This document shows positions 10,986-21,831 of a stretch of 64,000 bases of DNA, piece by piece (positions within the stretch are counted from its first letter, which is position 1; the number at the start of each line of letters is the position of its first letter). A program made the position numbers and the translations under genes. The stretch is from contig NZ_SIRP01000001.1 in the NCBI RefSeq assembly GCF_011634835.1, positions 1,703,643-1,767,642 of the forward strand, read 5' to 3'. This DNA is from Isoptericola sp. BMS4. GTDB lineage: Bacteria > Actinomycetota > Actinomycetes > Actinomycetales > Cellulomonadaceae. Below the pieces are notes generated by a model. That model worked only from the letters and a program-made list of their open reading frames with translations. It was not told where the DNA came from and made no database searches.

Positions 10986-11177
10986 GAACGCCTCGGCGTA
11001 GGACCACGCCGCGGTCCGCGCGCGGGCGCCGTCGACGCCGGACGTGAAGTCGGTGGTGATGATGGTCCTCCACGGGATGCTGACGAGGTCTCGGTCGAGC
11101 CCTCGGTGAGGTCGTGGCGATCGTACGCGGGAACCTCACAGGTTGCGCGCACGCATCCGTGGGACGATGGGGGCGAG

Positions 11178-11228
11178 ATGTCAGTGACGAAGCAGCGGCC
11201 GGTGCTCCGGCCACGAGGACAGCGATGA
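11178..11228 (+). CDS. possible 16-codon leader peptide upstream of sigE
   Basis: ATG 11178 opens a 16-codon frame whose TGA overlaps the ATG of the sigma gene (ATGA). The frame contains the GAGGA ribosome site for the sigma gene. A GACGAT hexamer lies 9 nt before it, so it could be leaderless. Translation of this frame would feed ribosomes to the sigma start. Evidence is positional only; chance occurrence is quite possible. Confidence 0.25.
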   Translation: MSVTKQRPVLRPRGQR

Positions 11229-11845
11229 GCGGGACGAGCGTCGCCCGCACCGGCCCGGGCGCGCCCGCGCGAGAACCGGCGGACGACACGGGCGCGGCCG
11301 CGTGGACGCCGCCCACCTGGGACCAGATCGTGCGCGACCACTCCGCGCGCGTCTACCGCCTCGCGTACCGCCTCACGGGCAACCCGCAGGACGCGGAGGA
11401 CCTCACGCAGGAGACGTTCCTGCGGGTGTTCCGCTCCCTGTCGAGCTACACGCCCGGCACGTTCGAGGGGTGGCTGCACCGCATCACCACGAACCTGTTC
11501 CTCGACCAGGTGCGCCGGCGCAAGCGCATCCGCATGGAGGCGATGGGCGACGACGCCGCCCGCGTGGCGTCCCCGGAGGGCCCGGGGCGCCCCGAGCGCG
11601 GCTTCGAGCACGCCAACCTCGACAACGACGTGCAGCAGGCGCTGGACGCGCTGCGGCCCGAGTACCGGGCCGCCGTCGTCCTGTGCGACATCGAGGGGCT
11701 GAGCTACGAGGAGATCGCCGTGACCCTCGGGATCAAGCTGGGCACGGTGCGCTCGCGGATCCACCGGGCAAGGGCGCAGCTGCGGGACTCGCTCGAGCAC
11801 CGCCGTGACGAGGTGACGGGCCCGGCCGGCGGGGGCCGACGGTGA
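11225..11845 (+). CDS. sigE: ECF sigma factor, SigE-like
   Basis: Group 4 sigma factor directing RNA polymerase to envelope-stress promoters. Region 2 is at about 35-100 ([17 protein letters not shown]) and region 4 at about 145-195 ([17 protein letters not shown], then [24 protein letters not shown]). The 206-residue form starts at ATG 11225 with GAGGA 5 nt upstream; longer in-frame starts exist. The stop overlaps the start of the anti-sigma gene by 4 nt. The following order, anti-sigma, htrA, tatB, matches sigE-rseA-htrA-tatB of Mycobacterium, so the same stress role (surface stress, control by regulated release) is inferred. Confidence 0.92.
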   Translation: MSGTSVARTGPGAPAREPADDTGAAAWTPPTWDQIVRDHSARVYRLAYRLTGNPQDAEDLTQETFLRVFRSLSSYTPGTFEGWLHRITTNLFLDQVRRRKRIRMEAMGDDAARVASPEGPGRPERGFEHANLDNDVQQALDALRPEYRAAVVLCDIEGLSYEEIAVTLGIKLGTVRSRIHRARAQLRDSLEHRRDEVTGPAGGGRR

Positions 11846-12894
11846 GCGCGCACCTGGGGTGCTGGGTCAGCGACCTCGTCGACGGCCAGCTCGACGCGGC
11901 GACGACGGAGCGCGCGCTCGCGCACGTCGCGACCTGCGCCCGGTGCGCCGACGAGCTCGCGGCGGCACGGGCCGCGCACCGCGCCCTCGCCGCGGCGCGA
12001 GACGTCGCGCCCGACCCGGGGCTGACCGACCGCCTGCTGGCGCTGTCCGCGTCCATCCCGCCCGCGGCCGACGACCCCCTGCGCGCCGACGGCCCGCGCT
12101 CGTGGCGCGACCCGGAGCCTGCATGGGGTCCGGCGCTCACCGGCGACCTCGAGGCCCGGCACCGGCGGGTGCGCCGGCGGCGGTTCGTGGCGGTCGGCGC
12201 GAGCGGCGTCGGGCTGCTGGGCGTGGCCCTGCTCACGCTCGGCCAGGCCCCGGTCGTCACGCCCGACCCGTCGCGCGCGGCGGCGCTGTCCACGCTCGCC
12301 GAGGCCGCGGGGGAGCCCGCGGCGCAGACCCTCGCGGGCGGGGCGTCGTCCGGCACGGCGGTCGACCTGTCGGGGCCGGACGGGCCCACCGCCGGTGCCC
12401 TGGCGTGGCTCGCCGAGCACGGCTGGGCCGCACCGTCCGCGCTGCCGGAGGGGTACGAGGTCACGGCCCTGCGGGTCGACGGCGCCGCGGAGGGGCCCGC
12501 GGTCCGCCGCGTGGGCGCCGCGGACGCCGGCTCGGACACGGGGTCGGACACCGGCTCGGACGGCGGCTCCGAGCGCGACGGGGTCGTCGAGCTCGACGTC
12601 GCCGGGCCGGACGGGACGATCGTCGTGCGCCAGCGGTACGGCCGCCTCGCCGCCACCACCACGGGCGGCACGACCCTGCAGGTGCCGGGACACGACGTCC
12701 GCGTGCTGTCGAGCGAGCCGTGGCACGTCGTCTGGCAGGCGGGGGACACCGCGGTTGACGTGAGCGCCGACGTGCCGGACGACGTGCTCACCGATCTCGT
12801 GGCGGACTTCCCCGGCGGTCGTTACGATGCCGGGGTCCTGCCCCAGCTGTCCCGGGGGTGGACCACCGTGACAGGAGTTCTCTGGCGACCATGA
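11842..12894 (+). CDS. rseA: membrane anti-sigma factor with zinc-finger, RseA-like
   Basis: A 350-residue inner membrane protein that should bind and silence the sigma factor encoded just upstream. The N-terminal anti-sigma domain has H-x3-C-x2-C (HVATCARC, about residues 28-35). A basic stretch (RRVRRRRF) leads into one transmembrane helix at about 114-135, leaving about 215 residues outside, which include a short [14 protein letters not shown] spacer. The family usually has a shorter outside part. The GTG start lies in the stop of the sigma gene and its own stop overlaps the htrA ATG, so the three are co-translated. Confidence 0.87.
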   Translation: MSAHLGCWVSDLVDGQLDAATTERALAHVATCARCADELAAARAAHRALAAARDVAPDPGLTDRLLALSASIPPAADDPLRADGPRSWRDPEPAWGPALTGDLEARHRRVRRRRFVAVGASGVGLLGVALLTLGQAPVVTPDPSRAAALSTLAEAAGEPAAQTLAGGASSGTAVDLSGPDGPTAGALAWLAEHGWAAPSALPEGYEVTALRVDGAAEGPAVRRVGAADAGSDTGSDTGSDGGSERDGVVELDVAGPDGTIVVRQRYGRLAATTTGGTTLQVPGHDVRVLSSEPWHVVWQAGDTAVDVSADVPDDVLTDLVADFPGGRYDAGVLPQLSRGWTTVTGVLWRP

Positions 12895-14300
12895 CGCAGC
12901 GCCCCGACGACGCACCGCCGGGCACCGGCCCGGCGCGCCCGGACGACCTCTTCGCGCCGCCGGAGCCTCCCGGGCGCGGGGAGGCCGCCGGCCCGGGCGC
13001 CGGGTCCGGGCCGCAGCCCTCCGCCGCGCCCGTCCCGGTCCGCGACGACGCGCCTGACGCCGGTCGTACCCCGGCACCGCCCGGCGTCGCCAGGGCCGGT
13101 CACGGCACGCCCGGTGAGCCGGCCGGCACCGTTCCCGCGCCGGCCGGGCCCCCCGGTGACGGGCGGCGGCACGGGAGCACCCGCCCCCGCCGGCGCGTCG
13201 GCGCGGGCGTCGTGACGCTCGCGTTCCTCGCCGGCGTCGTGGGCGGTGTCGCGGGGGACCGGCTGTCGGACGCCACGGACGACGGGCGCCCGGACGACGC
13301 CGCCCTGCCCACCCCCGTGGGAGGGCTCGCGAGCGACGCCGACGCCGCGCCGTCGTCCCGCCCGGCCGGCTCCGTGGCGACCCTGGCTGCCGAGGTCCTG
13401 CCGAGCGTCGTGTCGCTGGAGGTCGCGACGGGCGAGGGCGCCGCGACCGGGTCGGGCTTCGTGCTGCGCGACGACGGCTACCTCCTGACGAACGAGCACG
13501 TCGTGGCGGGCGCGGCCGGGGGCGACGCCGGGATCACCGTGACGTTCGCCGACGGCAGCGAGCACCGGGGCGAGGTGGTCGGCCGCACGAGCGACTACGA
13601 CCTCGCCGTGGTGAAGGTGGACGCCGACGGGCTCGAGCCGCTGGTGCTGGGCGACTCCGACGCGGTCGTCGTCGGTGACGCGGTGCTCGCGGTCGGGGCG
13701 CCGCTCGGGCTCGACGCCACGGTCACCACCGGCATCGTCAGCGCGCTGCACCGCCCCGTGCAGGCCGGGGACGGCGCCGGGCAGACGGCGTTCATCGACG
13801 CGATCCAGACCGACGCCGCGATCAACCCGGGCAACTCGGGCGGACCGCTGGTGAACGCGGACGGCGAGGTCGTGGGGATCAACTCGGCCATCGCGCAGCC
13901 GCCCGGGTCGATGACGAGCACCGGGAGCATCGGCCTCGGCTTCGCGATCCCGGCCAACCAGGTGCGGCACACGGCCGAGCAGCTCATCGAGACCGGCCGG
14001 GCCACCTACCCGGTGATCGGCGTCCTGCTGGACAGCTCGTACACGGGCGAGGGCGTGCAGGTCGTCACGGAGGCCCAGCAGGGCCAGGAGCCGGTCACCC
14101 CCGGCGGCCCCGCGGACCTGGCGGGTATCCGCGCCGGCGACGTCATCCTGGCGGTCGACGGCCGACCGGTGGCGCGGACCGACGAGCTCATCGTCGCCAT
14201 CCGCGCCCGTCAGCCGGGCGACGCCGTGACGCTGCGGGTGCGCAGCGGCGAGGGGGAGCGCGACGTGCGCGTCGTGCTCGAGGAGCGCCGCAGCGGATGA
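12891..14300 (+). CDS. htrA: HtrA/DegP-type serine protease with PDZ domain
   Basis: Envelope quality-control protease of 469 residues. A Pro/Ala/Gly-rich cytoplasmic N terminus of about 100 residues precedes one membrane helix (about 105-122, VVTLAFLAGVVGGVAG). The trypsin-like domain follows with the triad visible: His in LTNEHVVAG, Asp in SDYDLAVVKV and Ser in NPGNSGGPLV. A PDZ domain ends the protein (about 375-465, GIRAGDVILAVDGRPV). Start ATG 12891 overlaps the anti-sigma stop (ATGA). Co-expression with sigma and anti-sigma factors suggests it belongs to the stress response they control and may cleave misfolded exported proteins. Confidence 0.94.
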   Translation: MTQRPDDAPPGTGPARPDDLFAPPEPPGRGEAAGPGAGSGPQPSAAPVPVRDDAPDAGRTPAPPGVARAGHGTPGEPAGTVPAPAGPPGDGRRHGSTRPRRRVGAGVVTLAFLAGVVGGVAGDRLSDATDDGRPDDAALPTPVGGLASDADAAPSSRPAGSVATLAAEVLPSVVSLEVATGEGAATGSGFVLRDDGYLLTNEHVVAGAAGGDAGITVTFADGSEHRGEVVGRTSDYDLAVVKVDADGLEPLVLGDSDAVVVGDAVLAVGAPLGLDATVTTGIVSALHRPVQAGDGAGQTAFIDAIQTDAAINPGNSGGPLVNADGEVVGINSAIAQPPGSMTSTGSIGLGFAIPANQVRHTAEQLIETGRATYPVIGVLLDSSYTGEGVQVVTEAQQGQEPVTPGGPADLAGIRAGDVILAVDGRPVARTDELIVAIRARQPGDAVTLRVRSGEGERDVRVVLEERRSG

Positions 14301-14357
14301 GGCCGGGTCCGGACGCGGGGGTCCTGCCGACGGCGGGAGCCCGCTAGGCTGGCGTGC

Positions 14358-16388
<2,031 letters not shown>

Positions 16389-16637
16389 CTAGCGCGCCCG
16401 GTCCCCGAGGCGTTCGTGCGGGCCACCGCCGGTGCGTGAACTCCCGGTGGCCCGCCGGACCCGCGATCTCCCCGGGTCGTCACCGGGGCGGCCCCTGCGA
16501 CCTGCGGGGTCGCGCGTGTTCACCCGCGTGCTCCCGGCCGGCCCGATGTTTCCTCGCCCGTCGCCCGTGCCTCGGGCCACGTTCACCCCTGCCCGGCAGC
16601 GTGAGGCCCGATCCGCACGCGACCGGAAGGGACCGCC
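16389..16637. other. intergenic region with several hairpins
   Basis: A 249-nt gap after the RNA ligase. The clearest hairpin has 11-bp arms at 16418..16428 and 16445..16455 and a 16-nt loop, a probable terminator. Further short GC stems occur at about 16490-16525. A purine-rich GGAAGGGA precedes the ATG at 16638 and is the ribosome site for the phosphoesterase. No promoter hexamer stands out and no gene was found. Confidence 0.5.
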
Positions 16638-19600
16638 ATGCACGAGACCGGGCGACCACGCAGAAAGCTCCTCCAGTCGGCGGCTGCCGTGACGACGGCG
16701 GCGCTGCTGCTCACCACGTGGATGACGTCGACGTCGGGAGCGGCCGCCGCCGGCACCGACCCCGGCGTCCCGGCGGCGAAGGACCGCCCCGCGGGCGAGG
16801 CGTCCGCGCCGGTCCTCGTGCCGGACGACGGCGACTACCTCGAGGGCGTCGTCACCGTGGCGGCCACCCCGACGGCGCCCGGCGCGAGCGTCGCGGAGCT
16901 GCGGATGGACGGCGCCGTCGTCCCGGGTGCCACCGCGACGACGGGCACGTCCGCGCTCCGGTTCGACGTGGGCAGCAACTCGGCCGACCGGTCGTTCGGC
17001 AACTGGTTCGAGGTCAACGGCCACCGCATCGACCAGCCCGAGACGTGGGCGGGCGAGCGTGCCACCCTCGAGATCCCGAACGAGTACCTGACCGCCGGCG
17101 AGAACGTGGTCGAGATCTTCGCCGGCCCCAAGGAGAACACCTCCTGCGGCACCAACCACGACGACTTCGTCCTGTCGAACCTCACGCTCGAGCTCCTCGG
17201 CGAGACCGCCGACGGCGAGGAGAACGCGTACACGTACGACTTCGGGGACGGGAGCTGCGGCTCCAGCACGTCGAAGGTGCTCAGCGCGGAGCTGAGCTTC
17301 TTCGTGCAGACGGACCCGCAGTCCACCACGGGCCTGACGGCCGAGCTCGACACGACGGCGCTCGGCAACGGCACCCACGAGCTCTCCGCCCGCACTGCGG
17401 CGGGCGCCGCGACCACCCACACCGTGACGGTGAACAACGCCCCGACCGGTGCCCCGAGCCTCACCCCGCTGGACGGGACGCTCGCCCACGGCATCGTGCC
17501 GGTCGTCGCGGCGGCCCGGGCGGGCGGCGAGGGCGGCGTCGCGGACCTGACGCTCGACGGCGAGGCGCCGCCCGCGGCCGAGCACCTCGGCGGCGGCGCG
17601 GCGACGTTCTCGTTCGACGTCGGCTCCAACTCGATCGACGACGGCTACCACGACTTCCTGCGGGTCAACGGGCACCGCGTCGAGCTGGGCGGGGACTGGG
17701 CCGACGAGCGCGTCGACGTCACCCTGCCCGGCAGCATCCTGGTCCCGGGCGAGAACACGATCGAGGTCGTCACCGGCGACCGCGGCTCCTCCTGCGGCGT
17801 CAACCGGGACGACTTCACGATCTCCGGCCTGGCGCTCGTGCACGACGGCGAGCCGGTCCCCGGCGACGCGGCCGACCGGTACGTGATGGGCGACGGCAGC
17901 TGCGGGTCGAACGACGCGCTGCGCGAGGTGTCGCTCACGTACACGATCGACGCCCCGGCGGTCACCCTGGCCGACTCGCTCGGCGCGGGCGACGCGACGC
18001 TCGCGTTCGACGTCGGCTCGAACTCGATGGAGGCCCGATACCACTCGTACCTGCTGGTCAACGGGCACCGCGTGGACCTGGACGAGGAGGACCACGTCTC
18101 CGAGCGGGTCGAGGTCACGGTGCCGAACCAGTGGCTGCTGGCGGGCTGGAACCGGGTCGACGTGATCGCCGGGACCCTGCACGACACCTCGTGCGGCGAC
18201 AACCGCGACGACTTCGCGCTGTCCGCGCCCGAGCTGATCCCCGCCGAGGGCACGGCCACGCACGCGAGCATGCGCGCCACCCACACCATGGGCGACGGCA
18301 GCTGCGGGTCCAGCGTGAACCCGGAGGTCGAGGCCGACTGGAACTTCCACGTCGACGCGCCGGCGCGCGGCCTGCTCGCGCAGGTCCGCACGGCCGAGCT
18401 GGCCGACGGCGAGCACACCCTGGCGGCGACGTCGGCCACCGGCGAGGTCGCCACTCGCACGATCGTCACCGACAACAGCGGCCCCGCCGTCACCGCGAGC
18501 ACGCCCGCGGACGGGGGCCGGATCACCACGAGCGTGCCCCTGGCCGTGGAGCTCGAGGACGCCTCAGGCGTGGTCGACGGCCCGCACGTGACGCTCGACG
18601 GCGCCGCCATCGTCGTCGGCGACCCGGTCGGGCCCGGCCTCTCGGCGGGCGAGCACACCGTGGAGGTCACCGCGACGGACGGGCTCGGCAACGAGTCCAC
18701 CCGGGAGGTCACGTTCACCAGCGCCGGGATCCCCGACGTGCCTGCCGCCGTCGCCCCGGCCTCCGGGACGCAGGACGTGCAGGCGCCGGTCACGCTGTCG
18801 GCCACCGTGAGCGAGCCGGACGACGGCGACGTGACCACCGTGTTCACGCGGGCCGAGGCGCTGACGCCGAAGGCCGCGTGGCAGGGGGAGGCGGACGCCG
18901 TGCCCACCACGCTGCGGGTCCCGGGGGAGCAGCGCGTCCGCCAGGCCCGTCGGCTCGCGCCAGGGGACGGGCAGAGCGTGGCGTCGCCGTCGTCGGCGGA
19001 GGTCACCTACCAGCGGTTCGACGTCCCCGTGCGCGGCAAGGCCACCGAGCCCGTGCTGCGCTGGGAGGGCACGGCCGACCCGGCGCGCCTGGTCACCCTG
19101 CACGCCTGGGACGCGGACGACGAGGCGTGGGACGTCCTGGCCACCCGGCGCGGCGCCGCCGACGGCGACACCACGCTCGAGGCCGCCGTCCGGCCGGAGC
19201 ACGTCACCGGCGGCACGGTCCACGCCATGGTCACGGGGACCGACCCGTTCGCCGACGACATCGACCCGGGCGACCACGACAGGTTCGCCGACCCGGACGA
19301 CTACGACTTCTCGATGGTCCACTACACCGACACGCAGTACCTCTCCGAGGGGGCTGTCGAGGGAGCCACCGAGAAGGAGCGCCGGACCTGGGCGGGCGCC
19401 TACACCGGCGTCATGGACTGGATCGTCGACAACGCCGAGGAGCGCAAGATCGCCTACGTCGCGCACACCGGCGACATCATCGAGAACAACATCCGTGCGA
19501 TCCCCCCGGAGCTGGAGGACCAGGTCGCCGGCGAGCTCGAGTTCGCGTCCGCGGCGCAGGGGCGCATCGACGCCGCAGGGATCCCGAACGGGGTCGTGGC

Positions 19601-20537
19601 GGGCAACCACGACAACCGGTCCGGCCAGGACCCGACCCTGTACGACGAGCACTTCGGGCCGGACCGGTACGAGGCGCTCTCGAGCTCCTGGGAGAACGCC
19701 ACCTACGGCGGCACCATGACGCCGGGGTCCAACGAGAACCACTACGACCTGTTCACCGCCGGCGGCCTCGACTTCGTGGTGGTGGGGCTGAGCTACGGCG
19801 TCACGCGGGACGAGGCCGAGTGGGCGGCGTCGATCTTCCAGCGCTACGGCGACCGCAACGGCATCCTGCTCACGCACGACTACCTGGAGCCCTCCACATC
19901 CCCGGACGGGCGCGGCGCGAACCTCGGCGGGTCGGACGGGCCGCTCCTGTACGACCTGCTGGTGCGGGACAACGACAACGTGTTCCTCGTGCTCGCCGGG
20001 CACCGGCACGGCGTGGGCACGAACGTCCGCCCGCCGGCGGTGGGCGACATCGGGCACGGCGTCGTGGAGCTCCTCGCCGACTACCAGTTCTACACGGTGC
20101 GGGCGGACCGCCTCGGGCTGGGCTCGGTGGGGTACGACCCCGCGACGCGGCTGCGGTTCGGGGCGTCCTTCTTCCGGATGCTCCAGTTCGACGTCGACGC
20201 CGGCGAGATGCACGTCGACACGTACTCGCCGCTCCTGGACGAGTTCGGCGCGACCGAGTACGACGAGGACGGGAGGTTCGACGGACGCGAGGACGACATG
20301 GTCCTGCCGGTCGACCTGACCAGCCGCACCACCAGCGTCGAGACCGGTGCCGTGGTGCTGTACGACCCGGTCGAGGAGATCGGACGCGACACGGTGGCCT
20401 CGGGCGGGACGGCGCGCGTGGAGTGGGCCGGCCGGCTGCGGCCCGGCCGCACCTACGCGTGGTTCGCGACGGCGGAGACCGCCGGCGGGGGCCGCGCGAC
20501 GGCCTCGCCGTCGTGGTTCACGACGGCCGGGCAGTGA
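16638..20537 (+). CDS. exported metallophosphoesterase with three Cys-bearing repeat modules
   Basis: A 1299-residue secreted protein. The N terminus has RRKLLQ before a hydrophobic core ending AAAAG, so export by Tat is possible. Three homologous modules start near residues 108, 324 and 455. Each has FDVGSNS, VNGHR(I/V), SCG-x-N-x-DDF and GDGSCGS, and so two conserved Cys that could form a disulfide. Ig-like stretches link them. The catalytic domain spans about 885-1125: HYTDTQYL, HTGDII, AGNHDN, LTHDY and AGHRHG are the metal ligands of a calcineurin-like phosphoesterase. The C-terminal part is a beta-rich fibronectin-like tail. The stop overlaps the start of the HupE-like gene. The substrate is unknown. 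Confidence 0.85.
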   Translation: MHETGRPRRKLLQSAAAVTTAALLLTTWMTSTSGAAAAGTDPGVPAAKDRPAGEASAPVLVPDDGDYLEGVVTVAATPTAPGASVAELRMDGAVVPGATATTGTSALRFDVGSNSADRSFGNWFEVNGHRIDQPETWAGERATLEIPNEYLTAGENVVEIFAGPKENTSCGTNHDDFVLSNLTLELLGETADGEENAYTYDFGDGSCGSSTSKVLSAELSFFVQTDPQSTTGLTAELDTTALGNGTHELSARTAAGAATTHTVTVNNAPTGAPSLTPLDGTLAHGIVPVVAAARAGGEGGVADLTLDGEAPPAAEHLGGGAATFSFDVGSNSIDDGYHDFLRVNGHRVELGGDWADERVDVTLPGSILVPGENTIEVVTGDRGSSCGVNRDDFTISGLALVHDGEPVPGDAADRYVMGDGSCGSNDALREVSLTYTIDAPAVTLADSLGAGDATLAFDVGSNSMEARYHSYLLVNGHRVDLDEEDHVSERVEVTVPNQWLLAGWNRVDVIAGTLHDTSCGDNRDDFALSAPELIPAEGTATHASMRATHTMGDGSCGSSVNPEVEADWNFHVDAPARGLLAQVRTAELADGEHTLAATSATGEVATRTIVTDNSGPAVTASTPADGGRITTSVPLAVELEDASGVVDGPHVTLDGAAIVVGDPVGPGLSAGEHTVEVTATDGLGNESTREVTFTSAGIPDVPAAVAPASGTQDVQAPVTLSATVSEPDDGDVTTVFTRAEALTPKAAWQGEADAVPTTLRVPGEQRVRQARRLAPGDGQSVASPSSAEVTYQRFDVPVRGKATEPVLRWEGTADPARLVTLHAWDADDEAWDVLATRRGAADGDTTLEAAVRPEHVTGGTVHAMVTGTDPFADDIDPGDHDRFADPDDYDFSMVHYTDTQYLSEGAVEGATEKERRTWAGAYTGVMDWIVDNAEERKIAYVAHTGDIIENNIRAIPPELEDQVAGELEFASAAQGRIDAAGIPNGVVAGNHDNRSGQDPTLYDEHFGPDRYEALSSSWENATYGGTMTPGSNENHYDLFTAGGLDFVVVGLSYGVTRDEAEWAASIFQRYGDRNGILLTHDYLEPSTSPDGRGANLGGSDGPLLYDLLVRDNDNVFLVLAGHRHGVGTNVRPPAVGDIGHGVVELLADYQFYTVRADRLGLGSVGYDPATRLRFGASFFRMLQFDVDAGEMHVDTYSPLLDEFGATEYDEDGRFDGREDDMVLPVDLTSRTTSVETGAVVLYDPVEEIGRDTVASGGTARVEWAGRLRPGRTYAWFATAETAGGGRATASPSWFTTAGQ
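16960..18355 (+). repeat. three diverged copies of a ~115-residue coding module
   Basis: Copies lie at about 16960..17310, 17605..17950 and 17995..18355 inside the phosphoesterase gene. Shared landmarks are FDVGSNS, VNGHR, SCGxNxDDF and GDGSCGS in the same order and spacing. Copies 2 and 3 are adjacent; copy 1 is separated by an Ig-like stretch of about 95 residues. Sequence divergence shows the triplication is old. Confidence 0.85.
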
Positions 20538-21757
20538 TCCGTCGCCTCGTTCCGGTGGGCCTGGCGGCGGCGACCCTCGTCGCCGTCGCCGGCCCCGCCG
20601 CCGCGCACGACGCCACGTCCGACGTGTACGCGGACGTCTCCGGGACGACGGCGTCAGCGGGCGAGGGTGCGGATTCCGACGTGCACGCGACGCTCGACCT
20701 CGAGTACGACCTGCTCATGAAGTCCGCCTGGCTGCGGGCCGACGCCTACGAGGTGGCGGGGCGCGCGGCGCAGCTCGCGAAGCTCGACGAGTACGAGGGC
20801 GACGTCGACCGGTACGTGACCGGGCGGTTCGAGGTCGCCTACGACGGCGAGCCGTGCGCTCCGTCGCTGCGCGGCACGGACGTCGTCGAGCGCGGCGGGA
20901 CGATGTACGCCTCGCTCGACTACGCGTTCGCGTGCGACGGCGAGCCCGGGCGGGCGCACCGGGTGACCAGTGCGCTCTTCCCGGACCAGGAGTCGTTCGT
21001 GCACTCCACCGAGACGCTGGTGCGCTACGACCTCGACGGGGAGCGGGGGTCCGCGGTGCTCACCGTGGACGCCCCTGCGCTGGTCACGGGGGAGCGGCAG
21101 GTCGCGGCACGGCTCGGGTCGTTCTTCCTGCTCGGGGCCGAGCACCTGCTCCTCGGGCCGGACCACGTGCTGTTCCTGCTCGCGCTCCTGGTCGGGGTGC
21201 GGCGGCTGCGGGACGTCGTGCTGCTGGCGACCGGGTTCACCGTGGCGCACTCGGCGACCTTCCTGCTCGCCGCGCTCGGGCTGATGGCCGTACCGGCGAC
21301 CGTCATCGAGCCGGTGATCGCGGCGTCCATCGCGGTCGTCGCGGGCATGGACCTGGCCGGGCTGTGGCGCGCCGGGCCCTGGGTGCCGGCCGGCGGTGAC
21401 CCGGTCGGGCTGCGCGACGCGCTGCGCCGGTCCCGGCCGGCGGGGAAGAGGGGGACCCGATGGGACCGGTGGAGGCTGCCCGTGGTCGTCGCGTTCGGGC
21501 TGGTGCACGGGCTCGGCTTCGCCGGGGCCCTCGGGATCGACGCGGCCTGGTCCTGGGACCTGCTGTGGTCGCTGCTCGCCTTCAACGCCGGGATCGAGGC
21601 GGCCCAGCTCGCGCTCGTCGCGCTGCTCTTCCCGCTGCTGGCGCTCCTGCGGTCCCGCGCGCCGCGCACAGCGCGGTGGACCGTGACCGCCGGGACCGCG
21701 GCGATCGCCCTCGTGGCACTCTGGTGGACGGCGGAGCGCCTGGTCCAGGCGGGCTGA
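20534..21757 (+). CDS. HupE/UreJ-2-like membrane protein with exported N-terminal domain
   Basis: A 407-residue protein. A signal peptide (about 1-25) ends AAAHD, leaving a His at or near the mature N terminus. An extracellular domain of about 165 residues with two Cys follows, and then six or seven membrane helices. The HupE/UreJ signatures GPDHVLFLLALL and LVHGLGFAGAL are clear; such proteins are predicted nickel/cobalt or other metal permeases. GTG 20534 sits in the stop of the phosphoesterase gene (GTGA), so the pair is translated together. A joint role in metal or phosphate acquisition is inference. Confidence 0.8.
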   Translation: MIRRLVPVGLAAATLVAVAGPAAAHDATSDVYADVSGTTASAGEGADSDVHATLDLEYDLLMKSAWLRADAYEVAGRAAQLAKLDEYEGDVDRYVTGRFEVAYDGEPCAPSLRGTDVVERGGTMYASLDYAFACDGEPGRAHRVTSALFPDQESFVHSTETLVRYDLDGERGSAVLTVDAPALVTGERQVAARLGSFFLLGAEHLLLGPDHVLFLLALLVGVRRLRDVVLLATGFTVAHSATFLLAALGLMAVPATVIEPVIAASIAVVAGMDLAGLWRAGPWVPAGGDPVGLRDALRRSRPAGKRGTRWDRWRLPVVVAFGLVHGLGFAGALGIDAAWSWDLLWSLLAFNAGIEAAQLALVALLFPLLALLRSRAPRTARWTVTAGTAAIALVALWWTAERLVQAG

Positions 21758-21831
21758 GTCGCGGCGGCGCCGGGTCGGACCCGCCGGGTCCCGCTCGCGG
21801 GGTTCGCCACGGCTGTCTAGGGTCGGGCACT

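Noticed and set aside
11120-11160. GGGAAC at 11129..11134 considered as a -35 box for sigE autoregulation
   Set aside because: No matching CGTT/GTT -10 box was found at 15-18 nt spacing, so the promoter cannot be called.
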